Shown here in pieces: positions 23,536 through 32,606 of a stretch of 64,000 nucleotides of DNA. Location: assembly GCA_020025535.1 (NCBI GenBank), contig JAHHRY010000001.1:1-64000 (forward strand). The letters run 5' to 3'. Position numbers and translations under genes: made by a program. The stretch comes from Oscillospiraceae bacterium (lineage in GTDB: Bacteria; Bacillota; Clostridia; Oscillospirales; Oscillospiraceae). The notes under the pieces were generated by a model that was not told where the DNA came from, ran no database searches, and was given only the letters and a program-made list of their open reading frames with translations. How positions within the stretch are numbered: position 1 is the stretch's first letter; the number at the start of each line of letters is the position of its first letter.

Positions 23536-24998
23536 AACAGAAGCACATCCCGGATGGAAGCAGAATCGGTCAGCAGCATTACCAGACGGTCTACACCGAA
23601 GCCCAGTCCGCCCGTGGGAGGCAGGCCATATTCCAGAGCGGTAATATAGTCATAGTCCACCTGTGCGCGGCAGTTGGGATCCAGAGACTTGCGCTCGGCC
23701 ACCTGACGCTCAAAACGGCCCTTCTGATCGATGGGGTCATTCAGCTCGGAGAAGGCGTTGCCAAACTCGGTCGCATTGATAAAGTACTCAAAACGCTCGG
23801 TAAAGGCAGGATCGTCGGGCTTGCGCTTTGCCAGGGGGCTGTTTTCCACAGGATAATCGTAGATAAACGTAGGCTGAATCAGATTCTCTTCAACAAAGGC
23901 ATCGAAGAACTCTGCCAGAATTGCACCCTTGGTGGGAATCTCAGGCAGCTCAACGTGCTTCTCCTTGGCAATGGCAATGGCTTCTTCGTCAGAGGTGATA
24001 GCGGCGAAATCAACGCCGGAATACTTCTTGACTGCATCCACCATGGTCATGCGCTCCCAGTGGCTCAGATCGATTTCTTTGCCCTGGTAAGGAATGGTCA
24101 GGCTGCCACAGACATTCATGGCAACGGTCTTCATCATCTCTTCTACCAGGTCCATCATGCCAAAGAAGTTGGTATAGGCCTGATACAGCTCGATAGAAGT
24201 AAACTCAGGGTTATGGGTGGGGTCCATACCCTCGTTACGGAAGATACGGCCGACCTCGTAAACCTTGTCCATACCGCCGACCACCAGCCGCTTCAGATAC
24301 AGCTCGGTCTCAATACGCAGGACCATATCCATGTCCAGGGTATTGTGATGGGTATAGAAAGGACGGGCAGAGGCACCGATCTCAAAGGGGGTCAGGATAG
24401 GTGTATCCACTTCCAGGAAGCCCTTGGAATCCAGGAAGCGGCGCAGTTCCCGCATAATGAGGCTACGCTTGACGAAGGTATCCTTCACCTCGGGATTGAC
24501 GATCAGATCCACATAACGCTGACGGTATCTGGTCTCCCGGTCGGTCAGGCCATGGAACTTCTCGGGCAGAGGCAGCAGTGCCTTGCTCAGCAGTTTTGCT
24601 TCATGAACCCGGACGGAAATCTCGCCTCTCTGGGTACGGAACACATCGCCTACAACACCCACGATATCGCCGATGTCGTTTTTCTTGAAGCGGTTGAAGG
24701 AAGCTTCCTCCATCTCGTCAAACTTGACATACAGCTGAATGCGGCCGGTATTGTCCTGCAAATCGCAGAAAGACACCTTGCCCATGCCGCGCTTGCTCAT
24801 CAGGCGGCCGGCCAGAGCAACCGTCTGGCCTTCCATTTCTTCAAAATGGTTCTGGATGGTGTTGGCATCCGATGTTACATCAAACTTGGTTTCTACAAAA
24901 GGGTCGAACCCTTCAGCACGAAGTGCAGCCAGCTTGTCACGGCGTACCTGCACCTGGTCGGACAGAGGCATTTCTGCCTGAGGTACAAACTTTGCCAT
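23040..24998 (-). CDS. lysS: Lysyl-tRNA synthetase, class II, with C-terminal tRNA-binding domain
   Basis: 652 residues, longer than the usual about 500. N-terminal OB-fold anticodon-binding domain (VALAGRLMSKRGMGKVSFCDLQD), then the class II core: motif 1 around GFLEVDTPILTPFEIGASARPF, motif 2 VYEVGRIFRNEGMDPTHNPEFTSIE, motif 3 GGLGFGVDRLVMLL. After a linker rich in Ala/Glu/Pro (about residues 505-535) comes a second OB fold like the MetRS beta/Arc1p tRNA-binding domain (FSKSDFRAVKVKECEAV to the C-terminus). Charges tRNA-Lys. Second gene of the greA-lysS operon, 3 nt after greA. Confidence 0.95.
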   Translation of the reverse strand: MAKFVPQAEMPLSDQVQVRRDKLAALRAEGFDPFVETKFDVTSDANTIQNHFEEMEGQTVALAGRLMSKRGMGKVSFCDLQDNTGRIQLYVKFDEMEEASFNRFKKNDIGDIVGVVGDVFRTQRGEISVRVHEAKLLSKALLPLPEKFHGLTDRETRYRQRYVDLIVNPEVKDTFVKRSLIMRELRRFLDSKGFLEVDTPILTPFEIGASARPFYTHHNTLDMDMVLRIETELYLKRLVVGGMDKVYEVGRIFRNEGMDPTHNPEFTSIELYQAYTNFFGMMDLVEEMMKTVAMNVCGSLTIPYQGKEIDLSHWERMTMVDAVKKYSGVDFAAITSDEEAIAIAKEKHVELPEIPTKGAILAEFFDAFVEENLIQPTFIYDYPVENSPLAKRKPDDPAFTERFEYFINATEFGNAFSELNDPIDQKGRFERQVAERKSLDPNCRAQVDYDYITALEYGLPPTGGLGFGVDRLVMLLTDSASIRDVLLFPTMKPTLEEIARNKAAAGVTEEVKEAAPASAAPIVSEEPIDFSKVEIEPLFADMVDFDTFSKSDFRAVKVKECEAVKKSKKLLKFVLDDGTGTDRVILSGIHMYYEPEELVGKTLLAITNLPPRPMMGIESCGMLISAVHHEEGAEKLHLIMLDSHIPAGAKMY

Positions 24999-25001
24999 AG
25001 C

Positions 25002-25481
25002 TTAGCCCTCACGGGAGACGCTGATGACCTTCATGTCATAAGCACCGTTGGGAGCATTGACCGTAAAAATGTCATTGGCAGACTTGCCGACGATTGCACG
25101 TCCGAAAGGAGAGTCGTCGGACAGCTTGAATTCCATGGGGTTGGCTTCCTGAGAACCGGTAATCCGGTACTGGGTACGAACACCGGTTTCCACCATCTCC
25201 ACGACAACGGTGCAGCCCAGACCTACACGGCCGTTAGCTTCGTTCTCGTCCTCAATGATCACAGCATGGGACAGAATATTCTCAATCTCCGCAATACGGC
25301 CATAGAGCTTTGCCTGCTCGTTCTTGGCGGCATCATACTCGGAGTTTTCAGACAAGTCACCATAAGAACGTGCTTCCGCGATCATTGCGGCAATCTCACG
25401 CTCACGGGTAGTCTTCAGATAGTTGAGTTCCTTTTCCAGATCTGCAAGACGCAGACTGGTAATCTTAAATTCTTTTGCCAT
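25002..25481 (-). CDS. greA: Transcript cleavage factor GreA
   Basis: 159 residues from ATG 25481 (AAAGGAATTCGAAT upstream). The N-terminal coiled coil (LADLEKELNYLKTTREREIAAMIAEARSYGDLSENSEYDAAKNEQ) bears the conserved acidic tip residues of GreA (the GDLSENSEYDAAK signature), followed by the FKBP-like C-terminal domain (ITGSQEANPMEFKLSDDSPFGRAIVGKSANDIF). Rescues backtracked RNA polymerase. The pairing greA-lysS is common in Firmicutes. Confidence 0.95.
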   Translation of the reverse strand: MAKEFKITSLRLADLEKELNYLKTTREREIAAMIAEARSYGDLSENSEYDAAKNEQAKLYGRIAEIENILSHAVIIEDENEANGRVGLGCTVVVEMVETGVRTQYRITGSQEANPMEFKLSDDSPFGRAIVGKSANDIFTVNAPNGAYDMKVISVSREG

Positions 25482-25525
25482 ATTCGAATTCCTTTCGCAA
25501 CGCAAAATATTCATAACTTCATTAA

Positions 25526-25554
25526 ATTATAGTGGATTTACTACCCATAGTCAA
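25526..25554 (-). promoter_or_regulatory. Promoter of greA-lysS
   Basis: Minus strand TTGACT (25554-25549), 17 nt, TATAAT (25531-25526), 45 nt before the greA start. Confidence 0.8.
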
Positions 25555-25556
25555 GG

Positions 25557-26705
25557 TTATTTTCCGGATTTCAATGCATTTATTGCTGCAATTATCTGCG
25601 GATCCCTGTCAGGCGCCAAAGTTCCCGCATAAATGCCTGCTGCAGTTTCCTTGTCCACTTCCACAAAGAACTCCGGTGTCAGGCCGACACCCTCCAGGCT
25701 GACGCCTTTCGGTGTATAATACTTGCCTGTAGAGATGCCAACCGCCGAGCCGTCCACCAGTTCAAAGGTGTTCTGGAAGTGGCCCTTGCCCGTGGTCTTT
25801 TCGCCCACGATCACAGCCGCATCGTATTCTTCCAGTGCCGCCGCAAAGAATTCGGCCGCCGAATAGGAGCTGCCGTTTACCAGTACTGCCATGGGAATGT
25901 CCAAATATTCGGCGTCGGAAACCTTCGTTTCCACACGGCCTTTGTAATCCTCGCTGCGGAAGATCACACCCTCCGGCAGCAGGTAATCCAGCAGCTTCAC
26001 CAGCTCTCTGACGTAACCGCCGGGATTGAACCGCACATCAAAAATCAGAGAAGTTGCCCCCTCGTTCATCAGGGATTCAATGGCGGCAACGGTTTCGTCA
26101 TAACAGGATGTATTAAAATTGACAATTCTGATCAGACCGATATTGTCCGGCAGCATGGATGCAATTGCCACCTTATTTTTGACCGTTCGGCGCGTAACTT
26201 CAAAGGTCTGCTCAACTCCGCTGCGGAGTACGGTGATGTTCACCTTGGTGCCCTCTTTACCCTGCACCAGCTTCTTTCCCTCATCAGTCTCCATTCCGGC
26301 AACGCTCTTGCCGTCTACTTTGGTCATCAGGTCTCCCGCAAGCAATCCGGCTTCTTCCGCAGGGCCGCCTTCGTTCACCTTGGTGATTTCATAGCCATCC
26401 TCTGTTGCATGGATGCTGACACCGATGCCCACATAGGCATTGTTCTTGTTCTCCACATAGGATGCATACTCGTCCGCCGGGATGTAGTAACTCCACCGAT
26501 CCCCCAAGGCCTCAATCATGCCGTTGGCTGCGCCGTCTTCCAGATCCTTTTTATCCACACCGTCCACAAAACGTTCCAGCAGCAGCTTTTCCAGCTGCTC
26601 CAGTTTTCTGCTTCCGCCCGTCCCTGCCGTTAGCGCCAGCGTCAGCGCAGAAGCCGTGACCGCCACCATGACATAGGACAGAATGCGCCAAATCTTACTC
26701 TTCAT
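25557..26705 (-). CDS. S41-family carboxy-terminal processing protease (CtpA type)
   Basis: 382 residues. An N-terminal signal anchor (ILSYVMVAVTASALTLALTA) is followed by a PDZ domain (about residues 85-170, YVGIGVSIHATEDGYEITKVNEGGPAEEAGLLAGDLMTKVDG) and the S41 protease domain. The catalytic Ser lies in VNGSSYSAAEFF and the Lys in GEKTTGKGHFQ. Acts outside the membrane on C-termini of unstructured proteins. Gene sits directly behind the EnvC-like and ftsEX genes, an arrangement that ties it to cell-wall hydrolase control. Confidence 0.9.
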   Translation of the reverse strand: MKSKIWRILSYVMVAVTASALTLALTAGTGGSRKLEQLEKLLLERFVDGVDKKDLEDGAANGMIEALGDRWSYYIPADEYASYVENKNNAYVGIGVSIHATEDGYEITKVNEGGPAEEAGLLAGDLMTKVDGKSVAGMETDEGKKLVQGKEGTKVNITVLRSGVEQTFEVTRRTVKNKVAIASMLPDNIGLIRIVNFNTSCYDETVAAIESLMNEGATSLIFDVRFNPGGYVRELVKLLDYLLPEGVIFRSEDYKGRVETKVSDAEYLDIPMAVLVNGSSYSAAEFFAAALEEYDAAVIVGEKTTGKGHFQNTFELVDGSAVGISTGKYYTPKGVSLEGVGLTPEFFVEVDKETAAGIYAGTLAPDRDPQIIAAINALKSGK

Positions 26706-26727
26706 TATTTCACCTCATAATAAGTGC

Positions 26728-26756
26728 TTTCCCACAGCCCAAACGGGCTGTGGGAT
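26728..26756. terminator. Hairpin between peptidase genes
   Basis: 11-bp perfect stem TCCCACAGCCC / GGGCTGTGGGA with a 4-nt loop, but no T run on the minus strand. Probably a weak terminator or processing site between the M23 and S41 genes. Confidence 0.5.
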
Positions 26757-26765
26757 TCAATAAGC

Positions 26766-28052
26766 TTAGAACCTAATGTAATTACGGGGATTCTGGTAAA
26801 CACCGTTATAAGAGATACTGAAATGCAGGTGCGGTCCGGTAACGCCGCCGGTATCGCCAACATAACCGATCAGCTGACCGGCGGTAACAAAGTCGCCTTC
26901 CTCTACAATGTATTGGCTCATGTGCATATAGACAGAGGCGAAGCCGTCGTTGTGATTGACTTTTACATGTAAACCGGCACTCCAATGATAGGTTGCGATG
27001 GTTACTACTCCGGAACGGGCAGCATAAATCGGAGTACCAATCGGTGCTGCCAGGTCAATGCCGGAGTGCAGCTTCCATTCGCCGGTCAGCGGATGGATTC
27101 TGTAACCGAACTCATCGGAAACGAAGTAATCGTTGATGGGTCTGTACCAGGTAATGCCATCTACGATATTATCCGGACTGCCGTGGCCGGCCTGAGTGCT
27201 GGGAACGGTGGGAGCGGTGGTAGGCGGCACGGAAGTTGCCAGCCAATCTGCCAGCCACTCTTCGTACTTTGCCTTGTCGTACTCGTCCTCTTTGTCAGCC
27301 AGATTTTCCAGCAGTTCTTCCTGTTCCTGCTGAGAATCCGCAATCAGCTGCTTGTATTCATCGCCCTTGGCTTTCATCTCCACCAGCAGCGCATCCGTTT
27401 CTGCACGCTTGCTGTCCAGCTCGGCCTGAGAATTCTGCAGCTCCACCTTGGTCAGTTCCATATTGATTTTGTCCTGGGTCAGTTCATCCCGCGCGGTATT
27501 CACCTTGTCGGCTGCCTCGCGAAGTGCTGCCATACGCTTCTGGTCTGCGTGTGCAATCTCCAGAATCATGTTCAGGCGGTCCAGCAGGTCAGAAAAACTG
27601 CTGGCCTTAAAAATAACCGACCAATAGGACAGTCCGCCCTTCTCTTCCATGGCACGGATACGGTCCTTGTACTGTTCGTTAAGCTTTTCCAGTCTGGCTT
27701 CTGCCTGATCCAGTTCTCTCTGCTTGTTGGCGATCATCAGGTTATAGGCAGACACCATCTGGTTGATATTGCTTACTTCACCATGCAGCAGGGCGATCTG
27801 CTGATCGATGACGCCCTTTCGCTGCATCATGCCCCTCAGATCACTGGTGTTCTGTGCCAGGCTGTTTTCCAGCTGCTCAATCTTGTGATTCAGCTGTTCC
27901 TGCTGTCCCTTCAGTTCATCGATCTGGTCCTGAATTTCGCTGGATGACGCAGCGTGGACGGAACTGACCAGCAGGCCAAGCAGCAGACTCAGCAGCATGA
28001 TACCGGCCATGATACCGGCCAGCATAGTTACCCATTTATTTCTGTGATTCAT
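26766..28052 (-). CDS. EnvC-like M23 (LytM) murein hydrolase activator
   Basis: 428 residues. Signal peptide (GIMLLSLLLGLLVSSVHA|A), then two long coiled coils (about residues 36-115 and 170-260) separated by GLSYWSVIFKASSFSDLLDRLN, the typical PcsB/EnvC hinge, a Thr/Pro linker, and a LytM domain with HSGIDLAAPIGTPIYAA and HLHFSI, which keep the zinc His and Asp. Probably activated by FtsEX, whose genes are immediately upstream, as in PcsB-FtsEX of streptococci. Secreted, acts on peptidoglycan at division. Confidence 0.9.
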   Translation of the reverse strand: MNHRNKWVTMLAGIMAGIMLLSLLLGLLVSSVHAASSSEIQDQIDELKGQQEQLNHKIEQLENSLAQNTSDLRGMMQRKGVIDQQIALLHGEVSNINQMVSAYNLMIANKQRELDQAEARLEKLNEQYKDRIRAMEEKGGLSYWSVIFKASSFSDLLDRLNMILEIAHADQKRMAALREAADKVNTARDELTQDKINMELTKVELQNSQAELDSKRAETDALLVEMKAKGDEYKQLIADSQQEQEELLENLADKEDEYDKAKYEEWLADWLATSVPPTTAPTVPSTQAGHGSPDNIVDGITWYRPINDYFVSDEFGYRIHPLTGEWKLHSGIDLAAPIGTPIYAARSGVVTIATYHWSAGLHVKVNHNDGFASVYMHMSQYIVEEGDFVTAGQLIGYVGDTGGVTGPHLHFSISYNGVYQNPRNYIRF

Positions 28053-28062
28053 GCAGTCTCCT

Positions 28063-28950
28063 TTACACGTTCATAAACTTCCGGATAGAAGCCCAGCCGC
28101 CTACAATACCTACGAACAATCCGGCTGCGCCAAAAGTAAATACCATGGGCATCAGCAGCTGATCGAAAGGTACAAACGTAAACATATTCAAAGTATCCAC
28201 CAGTTTCAGCTTTTCCAGCACGAAATCATACAGCAGCCACTCAAGGCCAAAGGCCGCGCCGGCGCCGATGACGCCCAGCAGGAAGCCTTCCACGATAAAC
28301 GGCAGTCGAATGAACCCGTTGGTGGCACCCACCATTTTCATAATGGCGATTTCATCTCTCCGGTCATACATTGCAATTTTAACCGTATTGGAGATAATCA
28401 GAAGCGATACGACCAGCAGCACCACGATAACGGTGAAAGAAACCACCCGAAGCATATTCTGGATCATGGAGAAGCCTTCTGCCAGTTCATAGAAGGCGGT
28501 AATGTCGGCAACGCCTTTGATTTTGCTGATTTCCTTAACGGTTTCTTCCATCAGGTCGTTATCTTCCAATGTGACGACGTAGCGGTGGCGAAGGGTTTCC
28601 GATTCCAGACCGTCGAAGCCGGAATCACCTTCGTGTTCCTCGATGAAATTCTCCAGTGCCTCTTCTCTGGACACGAACTCGGCTTTGAGCACATTGTCCA
28701 CCATATTGATTTCCGTACCGATGCTTCTTGCTTCCGCATCGGACAGCTCTTCGTCAACGTATACCATTACCTGGTTGGTCTGGTTCAGTTCCTCCACCAT
28801 CAGCCTGACATTATACATGAGGCTGGAGAAGCTGCCTACAATCAGCAGGCAGGCCACGGTGACACATACAGCTGCAAAGGACATAAAGCCGTGGAGGAAG
28901 ATGCTGCGGATGCCCTCTTTCAGCAGATATCCAAGATTATTGATTCTCAT
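28063..28950 (-). CDS. ftsX: Cell division protein FtsX
   Basis: 295 residues from ATG 28950, overlapping the end of ftsE by 14 nt. Helix 1 after MRINNLGYLLKEGIRSIFLHG, an extracellular domain (VMVYVDEELSDAEARSIGTEIN...), then three helices (SFTVIVVLLVVSLLIISNTVKIAMYDRRDEIAIMKMVGATNGFIRLPFIVEG is the conserved FtsX loop). Transmits ATP hydrolysis by FtsE to the extracellular hydrolase encoded next. Confidence 0.93.
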   Translation of the reverse strand: MRINNLGYLLKEGIRSIFLHGFMSFAAVCVTVACLLIVGSFSSLMYNVRLMVEELNQTNQVMVYVDEELSDAEARSIGTEINMVDNVLKAEFVSREEALENFIEEHEGDSGFDGLESETLRHRYVVTLEDNDLMEETVKEISKIKGVADITAFYELAEGFSMIQNMLRVVSFTVIVVLLVVSLLIISNTVKIAMYDRRDEIAIMKMVGATNGFIRLPFIVEGFLLGVIGAGAAFGLEWLLYDFVLEKLKLVDTLNMFTFVPFDQLLMPMVFTFGAAGLFVGIVGGWASIRKFMNV

Positions 28951-29626
28951 AGTGATAATACCCGTCCATTCCGTCACTGACCACCAGTCCGTCGTCAATG
29001 ACAATTACCCGTTTGGTGAAGCGCTCCACCAAATCCTGCTCATGGGTAACTACCAGCATAGTAGTGCCCAGGTTATTGATTTCCTGCAGCAGCGACATAA
29101 TTTCAAAGGAGCGGGCAGGATCCAGATTGCCGGTAGGCTCGTCCGCAATGATGGTAGAAGGGTTATTGACCAGTGCGCGTGCTATGGCCAGTCTCTGCTG
29201 TTCGCCGCCGGACAGCTCTCCGGGATGGCGGCGGCTTTTGGTTTCCAGTCCTACCAGATTCAGCACATAGGGCACACGAGCCCGGATTTCCCGTTCTCTT
29301 GCGCCTATGACACGCATGGCAAAAGCCACATTGTCGTAGACCGTCTTATTCTCGATCAGGCGGAAATCCTGAAACACGACGCCGACCGTACGGCGAAGAT
29401 AAGGAATCTCGCGTTTGCGGACACGCTCCAGAGAATATCCGTTGACATGGACATAACCGGAAGTCGGCTTCAGTTCTCCCGTAATCAGTTTTATAATCGT
29501 GGACTTTCCGGAACCGGAAGGACCCACAAGAAAGGCAAATTCGCCGTCCTCAATCTGCATACTTACGCCTCTCAGCGCCTGATTGCCCACAGAATAGGAC
29601 TTGACAACATTATCGAATTCAATCAT
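28937..29626 (-). CDS. ftsE: Cell division ATP-binding protein FtsE
   Basis: 229 residues. Walker A GPSGSGKST, Q-loop GVVFQDFRLI, signature ELSGGEQQRL, Walker B IIADEPTGNLDP, H-loop VTHEQ. IEFDNVVKSYSVGNQALRGVSM is the FtsE start. First gene of ftsE-ftsX-(M23)-(S41), with its own promoter at 29660. Confidence 0.95.
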   Translation of the reverse strand: MIEFDNVVKSYSVGNQALRGVSMQIEDGEFAFLVGPSGSGKSTIIKLITGELKPTSGYVHVNGYSLERVRKREIPYLRRTVGVVFQDFRLIENKTVYDNVAFAMRVIGAREREIRARVPYVLNLVGLETKSRRHPGELSGGEQQRLAIARALVNNPSTIIADEPTGNLDPARSFEIMSLLQEINNLGTTMLVVTHEQDLVERFTKRVIVIDDGLVVSDGMDGYYHYENQ

Positions 29627-29659
29627 GTTATACTACTCCATGTTCACATAATTACTGGA

Positions 29660-29688
29660 ATTTTACCACAACGTAAAAACGAAGTCAA
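29660..29688 (-). promoter_or_regulatory. Promoter of ftsEX operon
   Basis: Minus strand TTGACT (29688-29683), 17 nt, TAAAAT (29665-29660), about 33 nt before ftsE. Confidence 0.75.
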
Positions 29689-29721
29689 TGCAGATTCTGT
29701 TAATTCGTGAAAAAAGCAAAA

Positions 29722-29762
29722 GCCGAAGCTGCATTTTCCGCAGCTTCGGCTCCAAAAAACAT
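29722..29762. terminator. Terminator after the PucR-type regulator
   Basis: 12-bp perfect stem AGCCGAAGCTGC / GCAGCTTCGGCT, 7-nt loop, T run (TTTTGCTTTTTT) on the minus strand. Confidence 0.85.
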
Positions 29763-29768
29763 CAAATA

Positions 29769-30857
29769 TCAGTGATTTTCCCGGGATGCCAGGTACTTAC
29801 GGACCATCAAAGCAACCTTGAACACAATGGCGTGATCAAACTGCCGCAGATCCAGGCCGGTGATCTTTTTGATCTTTTCCAGACGGTAAACCAACGTATT
29901 CCGGTGGACAAACAGCTTACGGGAAGTCTCGGAAACGTTCAGGTTGTTCTCAAAGAACTTGTTGATGGTGAACAGCGTTTCCTGATCCAGAGAGTCGATG
30001 GAGTTCTTCTTGAACACCTCGGACAGGAAGATTTCGCACAGAGTGGTAGGCAGCTGATAAATCAGACGGCCGATACCCAGATTCTCATAATTGATGATAC
30101 TCTTTTCGGTATCGAATACCTTGCCCACATCGATGGCGGTCTGTGCTTCCTTGTAGGAATCTGCCAGAGAACGCAGATGCTCAGCAATGGTACCAATGCC
30201 GATCACCGTTTTGACGAACAGCTCATTTTTCAGAGTCTCTTCGATTTCCGCAGCCATACGCTCCAGCGTTTCGTTGTCGGTTTCCGGTTCAATCTGCTTG
30301 ACTACGGCAATATCTGTCTCATTGATGCTGAGAACAAAGTCCTGCAGTTTGTCGGGGAACATAGCGGACAGGACGTCCACGCTGGTAACATCTCCGCTGC
30401 CCAGCTGACGCACCAGGAAAACCGCTCTGGGGGCATCCGTGGTAAAGTGCAGTTCCTTTGCCCGAATGTAAATATCACCGGGCAGGATGTTGTCCATGAT
30501 GATATTCTTCACAAAGGTGCCCCGGTCATGCTTCTCCTCATAGAAGGTCTTGGCATTATTGAGGGCAATATGCGCCATGGTACAATAAGAACGGGCAAGC
30601 TCGTCGTCTCCGCTGCAGAAAACAGCGTACTCAAAATAGCCGGCATTGCTGATGATGGCCTTAAAGGTTTTCTGACCAAAAGTCACTGCAGCATCAGTAG
30701 AATTTGCAACCTTCAACGCCGCGTCGGGCCATCTTTCTCCCATAAGGGAAACATCTGTGCTGGAGATCACACAGCCATCGGTATCCACAACACCGAATAC
30801 GCGGCCGGGGATTTCCTTCAATTGGCCCATAACACCCTGAAAAACACTGTTAGACAT
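29769..30857 (-). CDS. PucR/CdaR-type transcriptional regulator
   Basis: 362 residues from ATG 30857 (GAGGAGG upstream). N-terminal sensory part (GVVDTDGCVISSTDVSLMGER, a GAF/CdaR-like fold), a middle GGDEF-like degenerate region (VIGIGTIAEHLRSLADSYKEAQTAIDVGKVFDTEKSIINYENLG), and the C-terminal helix-turn-helix of PucR proteins (TLFTINKFFENNLNVSETSRKLFVHRNTLVYRLEKIKKITGLDLRQF). Likely activates metabolic genes in response to a small ligand; no target is adjacent. Single gene with its own promoter. Confidence 0.85.
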   Translation of the reverse strand: MSNSVFQGVMGQLKEIPGRVFGVVDTDGCVISSTDVSLMGERWPDAALKVANSTDAAVTFGQKTFKAIISNAGYFEYAVFCSGDDELARSYCTMAHIALNNAKTFYEEKHDRGTFVKNIIMDNILPGDIYIRAKELHFTTDAPRAVFLVRQLGSGDVTSVDVLSAMFPDKLQDFVLSINETDIAVVKQIEPETDNETLERMAAEIEETLKNELFVKTVIGIGTIAEHLRSLADSYKEAQTAIDVGKVFDTEKSIINYENLGIGRLIYQLPTTLCEIFLSEVFKKNSIDSLDQETLFTINKFFENNLNVSETSRKLFVHRNTLVYRLEKIKKITGLDLRQFDHAIVFKVALMVRKYLASRENH

Positions 30858-30914
30858 AGGTTGTGCCTCCTCTAAAAAGTGCATAAATGCTTATTTCACA
30901 AAATCACTGCAGTT

Positions 30915-30943
30915 AGTATACACCGCTTTTGCACAATTTGCAA
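30915..30943 (-). promoter_or_regulatory. Promoter of the PucR-type gene
   Basis: Minus strand TTGCAA (30943-30938), 17 nt, TATACT (30920-30915). Confidence 0.7.
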
Positions 30944-31050
30944 GTGGCTTTTGACATTTCATTGCAAAAACTTATATAATTTTTATATAATATCCCTACT
31001 TTATACGGAGCCATGTCCAAAGGTTTGTGGAGTGTACGGTCAAAATGCCA

Positions 31051-31755
31051 TTATGCATCTTCGCCAAAATCCAGTTGTTCTTTTTGGGTCAATTCTCTGA
31101 CGGCTCCTCTGGGCAGATCTCCCAGAGAAAGTTTTCCCTCCTGTCGACGCTCCAGATAGCTCACCGTCATGCCTCTGGATGCCATCATCCGCCGCACCTG
31201 ATGGTACTTTCCCTCGCATACAGTCACCAGACTCTCCCCTGCTCCCAAATGTTCCAGCATCGCTGGAAGGCACTTCAGTCCGTCCCGGAGGGTCAATCCG
31301 CTGCGGAACGCTTCCACATCTTCTTCCGTCGCCTGTCCCTCATGGCGGGCATAATAGACCTTGGGCACTTCCTTCTTGGGAGAAATCAATCGGTGCAGCA
31401 ATTCCCCGTCATTGGTAAAAAGCAGCAGCCCCTCCGTCATCTTGTCCAGACGTCCAACGGGCTTCACATCCATCCGCCGGTACTGCTCCGGAATCAGTTC
31501 CATCACGGTTTTATCGTTTTTATCTTCCGTAGCGGTAACATACCCTGCAGGTTTGTTGAGCATCAGCACCACCCGGCGTTTACCTCCCAGAATTTCCCCG
31601 TCCAATGCCACCCTCTGAACCGCCGGATCGATTTTCATGCTGCCGTCTCTGACCGAGACGCCATCCAATGTTACCCGTCCTGCCTTCAGAATCGCCTTCA
31701 CCTGACTGCGGGTACCCACTCCGCTGTCACACAAATATTTGTCCAGTCGTTCCAT
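31051..31755 (-). CDS. rsuA: 16S rRNA pseudouridine synthase, RsuA family
   Basis: 234 residues. N-terminal S4 domain (MERLDKYLCDSGVGTRSQVKAILKAGRVTLDG) and the catalytic core with GRLDKMTEGLLLFTNDGEL, where the Asp is the nucleophile, then VYYARHEGQATEEDV and EGKYHQVRRMMASRG. RsuA modifies U516 of 16S rRNA; RluB/E/F-like activity cannot be excluded. Divergent from the DUF4830 gene. Confidence 0.88.
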   Translation of the reverse strand: MERLDKYLCDSGVGTRSQVKAILKAGRVTLDGVSVRDGSMKIDPAVQRVALDGEILGGKRRVVLMLNKPAGYVTATEDKNDKTVMELIPEQYRRMDVKPVGRLDKMTEGLLLFTNDGELLHRLISPKKEVPKVYYARHEGQATEEDVEAFRSGLTLRDGLKCLPAMLEHLGAGESLVTVCEGKYHQVRRMMASRGMTVSYLERRQEGKLSLGDLPRGAVRELTQKEQLDFGEDA

Positions 31756-31826
31756 AGTTCCTCCGTTCTATCCTCTCCACAGGGTGAATACTCTGTAACA
31801 CAGATTACAATTATGGAGGGATTATC

Positions 31827-32309
31827 ATGCTGGTAATGACCGCAAAACTCGATAAAAAAAAGATTGCAATTATCGCTGCCGCCGTAGTGGCGGTAATCGC
31901 CGCTGTCGTACTGCTTTTCACAGGGAAAGACAGCACACCAACCATCGCATCTTCCGCCGTGACGAGTAACGACGATCGGGTGCAGTTTCTGACAAACTTC
32001 GGATGGGAAGTCGTAGTTTCCCCCGCCGAAACCTGTCAGGTACGGATTCCGTCAAAATCCACTGCAGTATTTGAGCGCTACAACGGCCTGCAGAAAAGTC
32101 AGGGTTACGATCTTTCGGAATACGCCGGAAAAACCGTCATGCGCTATGTCTACAAGGTCAAGAACTACCCCGGCGCCACAAAGCCTGTATTTGCAACCAT
32201 CCTCATCTGCAACAATCAGGTCATCGGCGGAGACATCACTGACACCGCCGCAACCGGCTGCATTCAGGGTTTTGAGTTCCCAGTCAAAACACAGGATACC
32301 AAGAAATAA
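31827..32309 (+). CDS. DUF4830 membrane-anchored protein
   Basis: 160 residues; ATG 31827 after GGAGGGATTATC. One N-terminal anchor (IAIIAAAVVAVIAAVVLLF) and an external domain with VQFLTNFGWEVVVSPAETCQVRIP, YDLSEYAGKTVMRYVYKV and ATILICNNQVIGGDI, which I recognise as DUF4830. Function unknown. Alone, with terminator at 32401. Confidence 0.8.
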   Translation: MLVMTAKLDKKKIAIIAAAVVAVIAAVVLLFTGKDSTPTIASSAVTSNDDRVQFLTNFGWEVVVSPAETCQVRIPSKSTAVFERYNGLQKSQGYDLSEYAGKTVMRYVYKVKNYPGATKPVFATILICNNQVIGGDITDTAATGCIQGFEFPVKTQDTKK

Positions 32310-32400
32310 GGTTATCATAACACAAAAACCACGGTGTGACAAGCAAAGCCGGACAGGAGCGGTTCCCGGAACTGCTCATTATAAAAAGCAATTCTCCGCA

Positions 32401-32446
32401 GGTGCGGGGCAGCCCAGTCAAAGAGCTGCCCCGTACCTCTTTTTTC
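32401..32446 (+). terminator. Terminator of DUF4830 gene
   Basis: 13-bp stem GGTGCGGGGCAGC / GCTGCCCCGTACC followed by TCTTTTTT. Confidence 0.85.
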
Positions 32447-32539
32447 CGGCCGGCGGTGGGTTGCCGTCAGAGCAAAGGGCACCCATGCGCCGTACACCAG
32501 CATTTCCCGTGATTTTACGCCCTGTGAAAGCAGCAGAAA

Positions 32540-32572
32540 CGGACCGGTGCGGTCTTAACCGCGCCGGTCCGT
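32540..32572 (-). terminator. Hairpin after the 32607 gene
   Basis: Stem GGACCGGTGCGGT / ACCGCGCCGGTCC with short loop, followed on the minus strand by GTTTCTGCT. Moderate terminator. Confidence 0.55.
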
Positions 32573-32606
32573 CTTTACACACAATCCTGTAAAAAAATAT
32601 CTGGTT

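Noticed and set aside
23955..25532. 525-codon frame opposite lysS and greA
   Set aside because: Runs through two genes on the opposite strand, has no ribosome binding site; not a gene.
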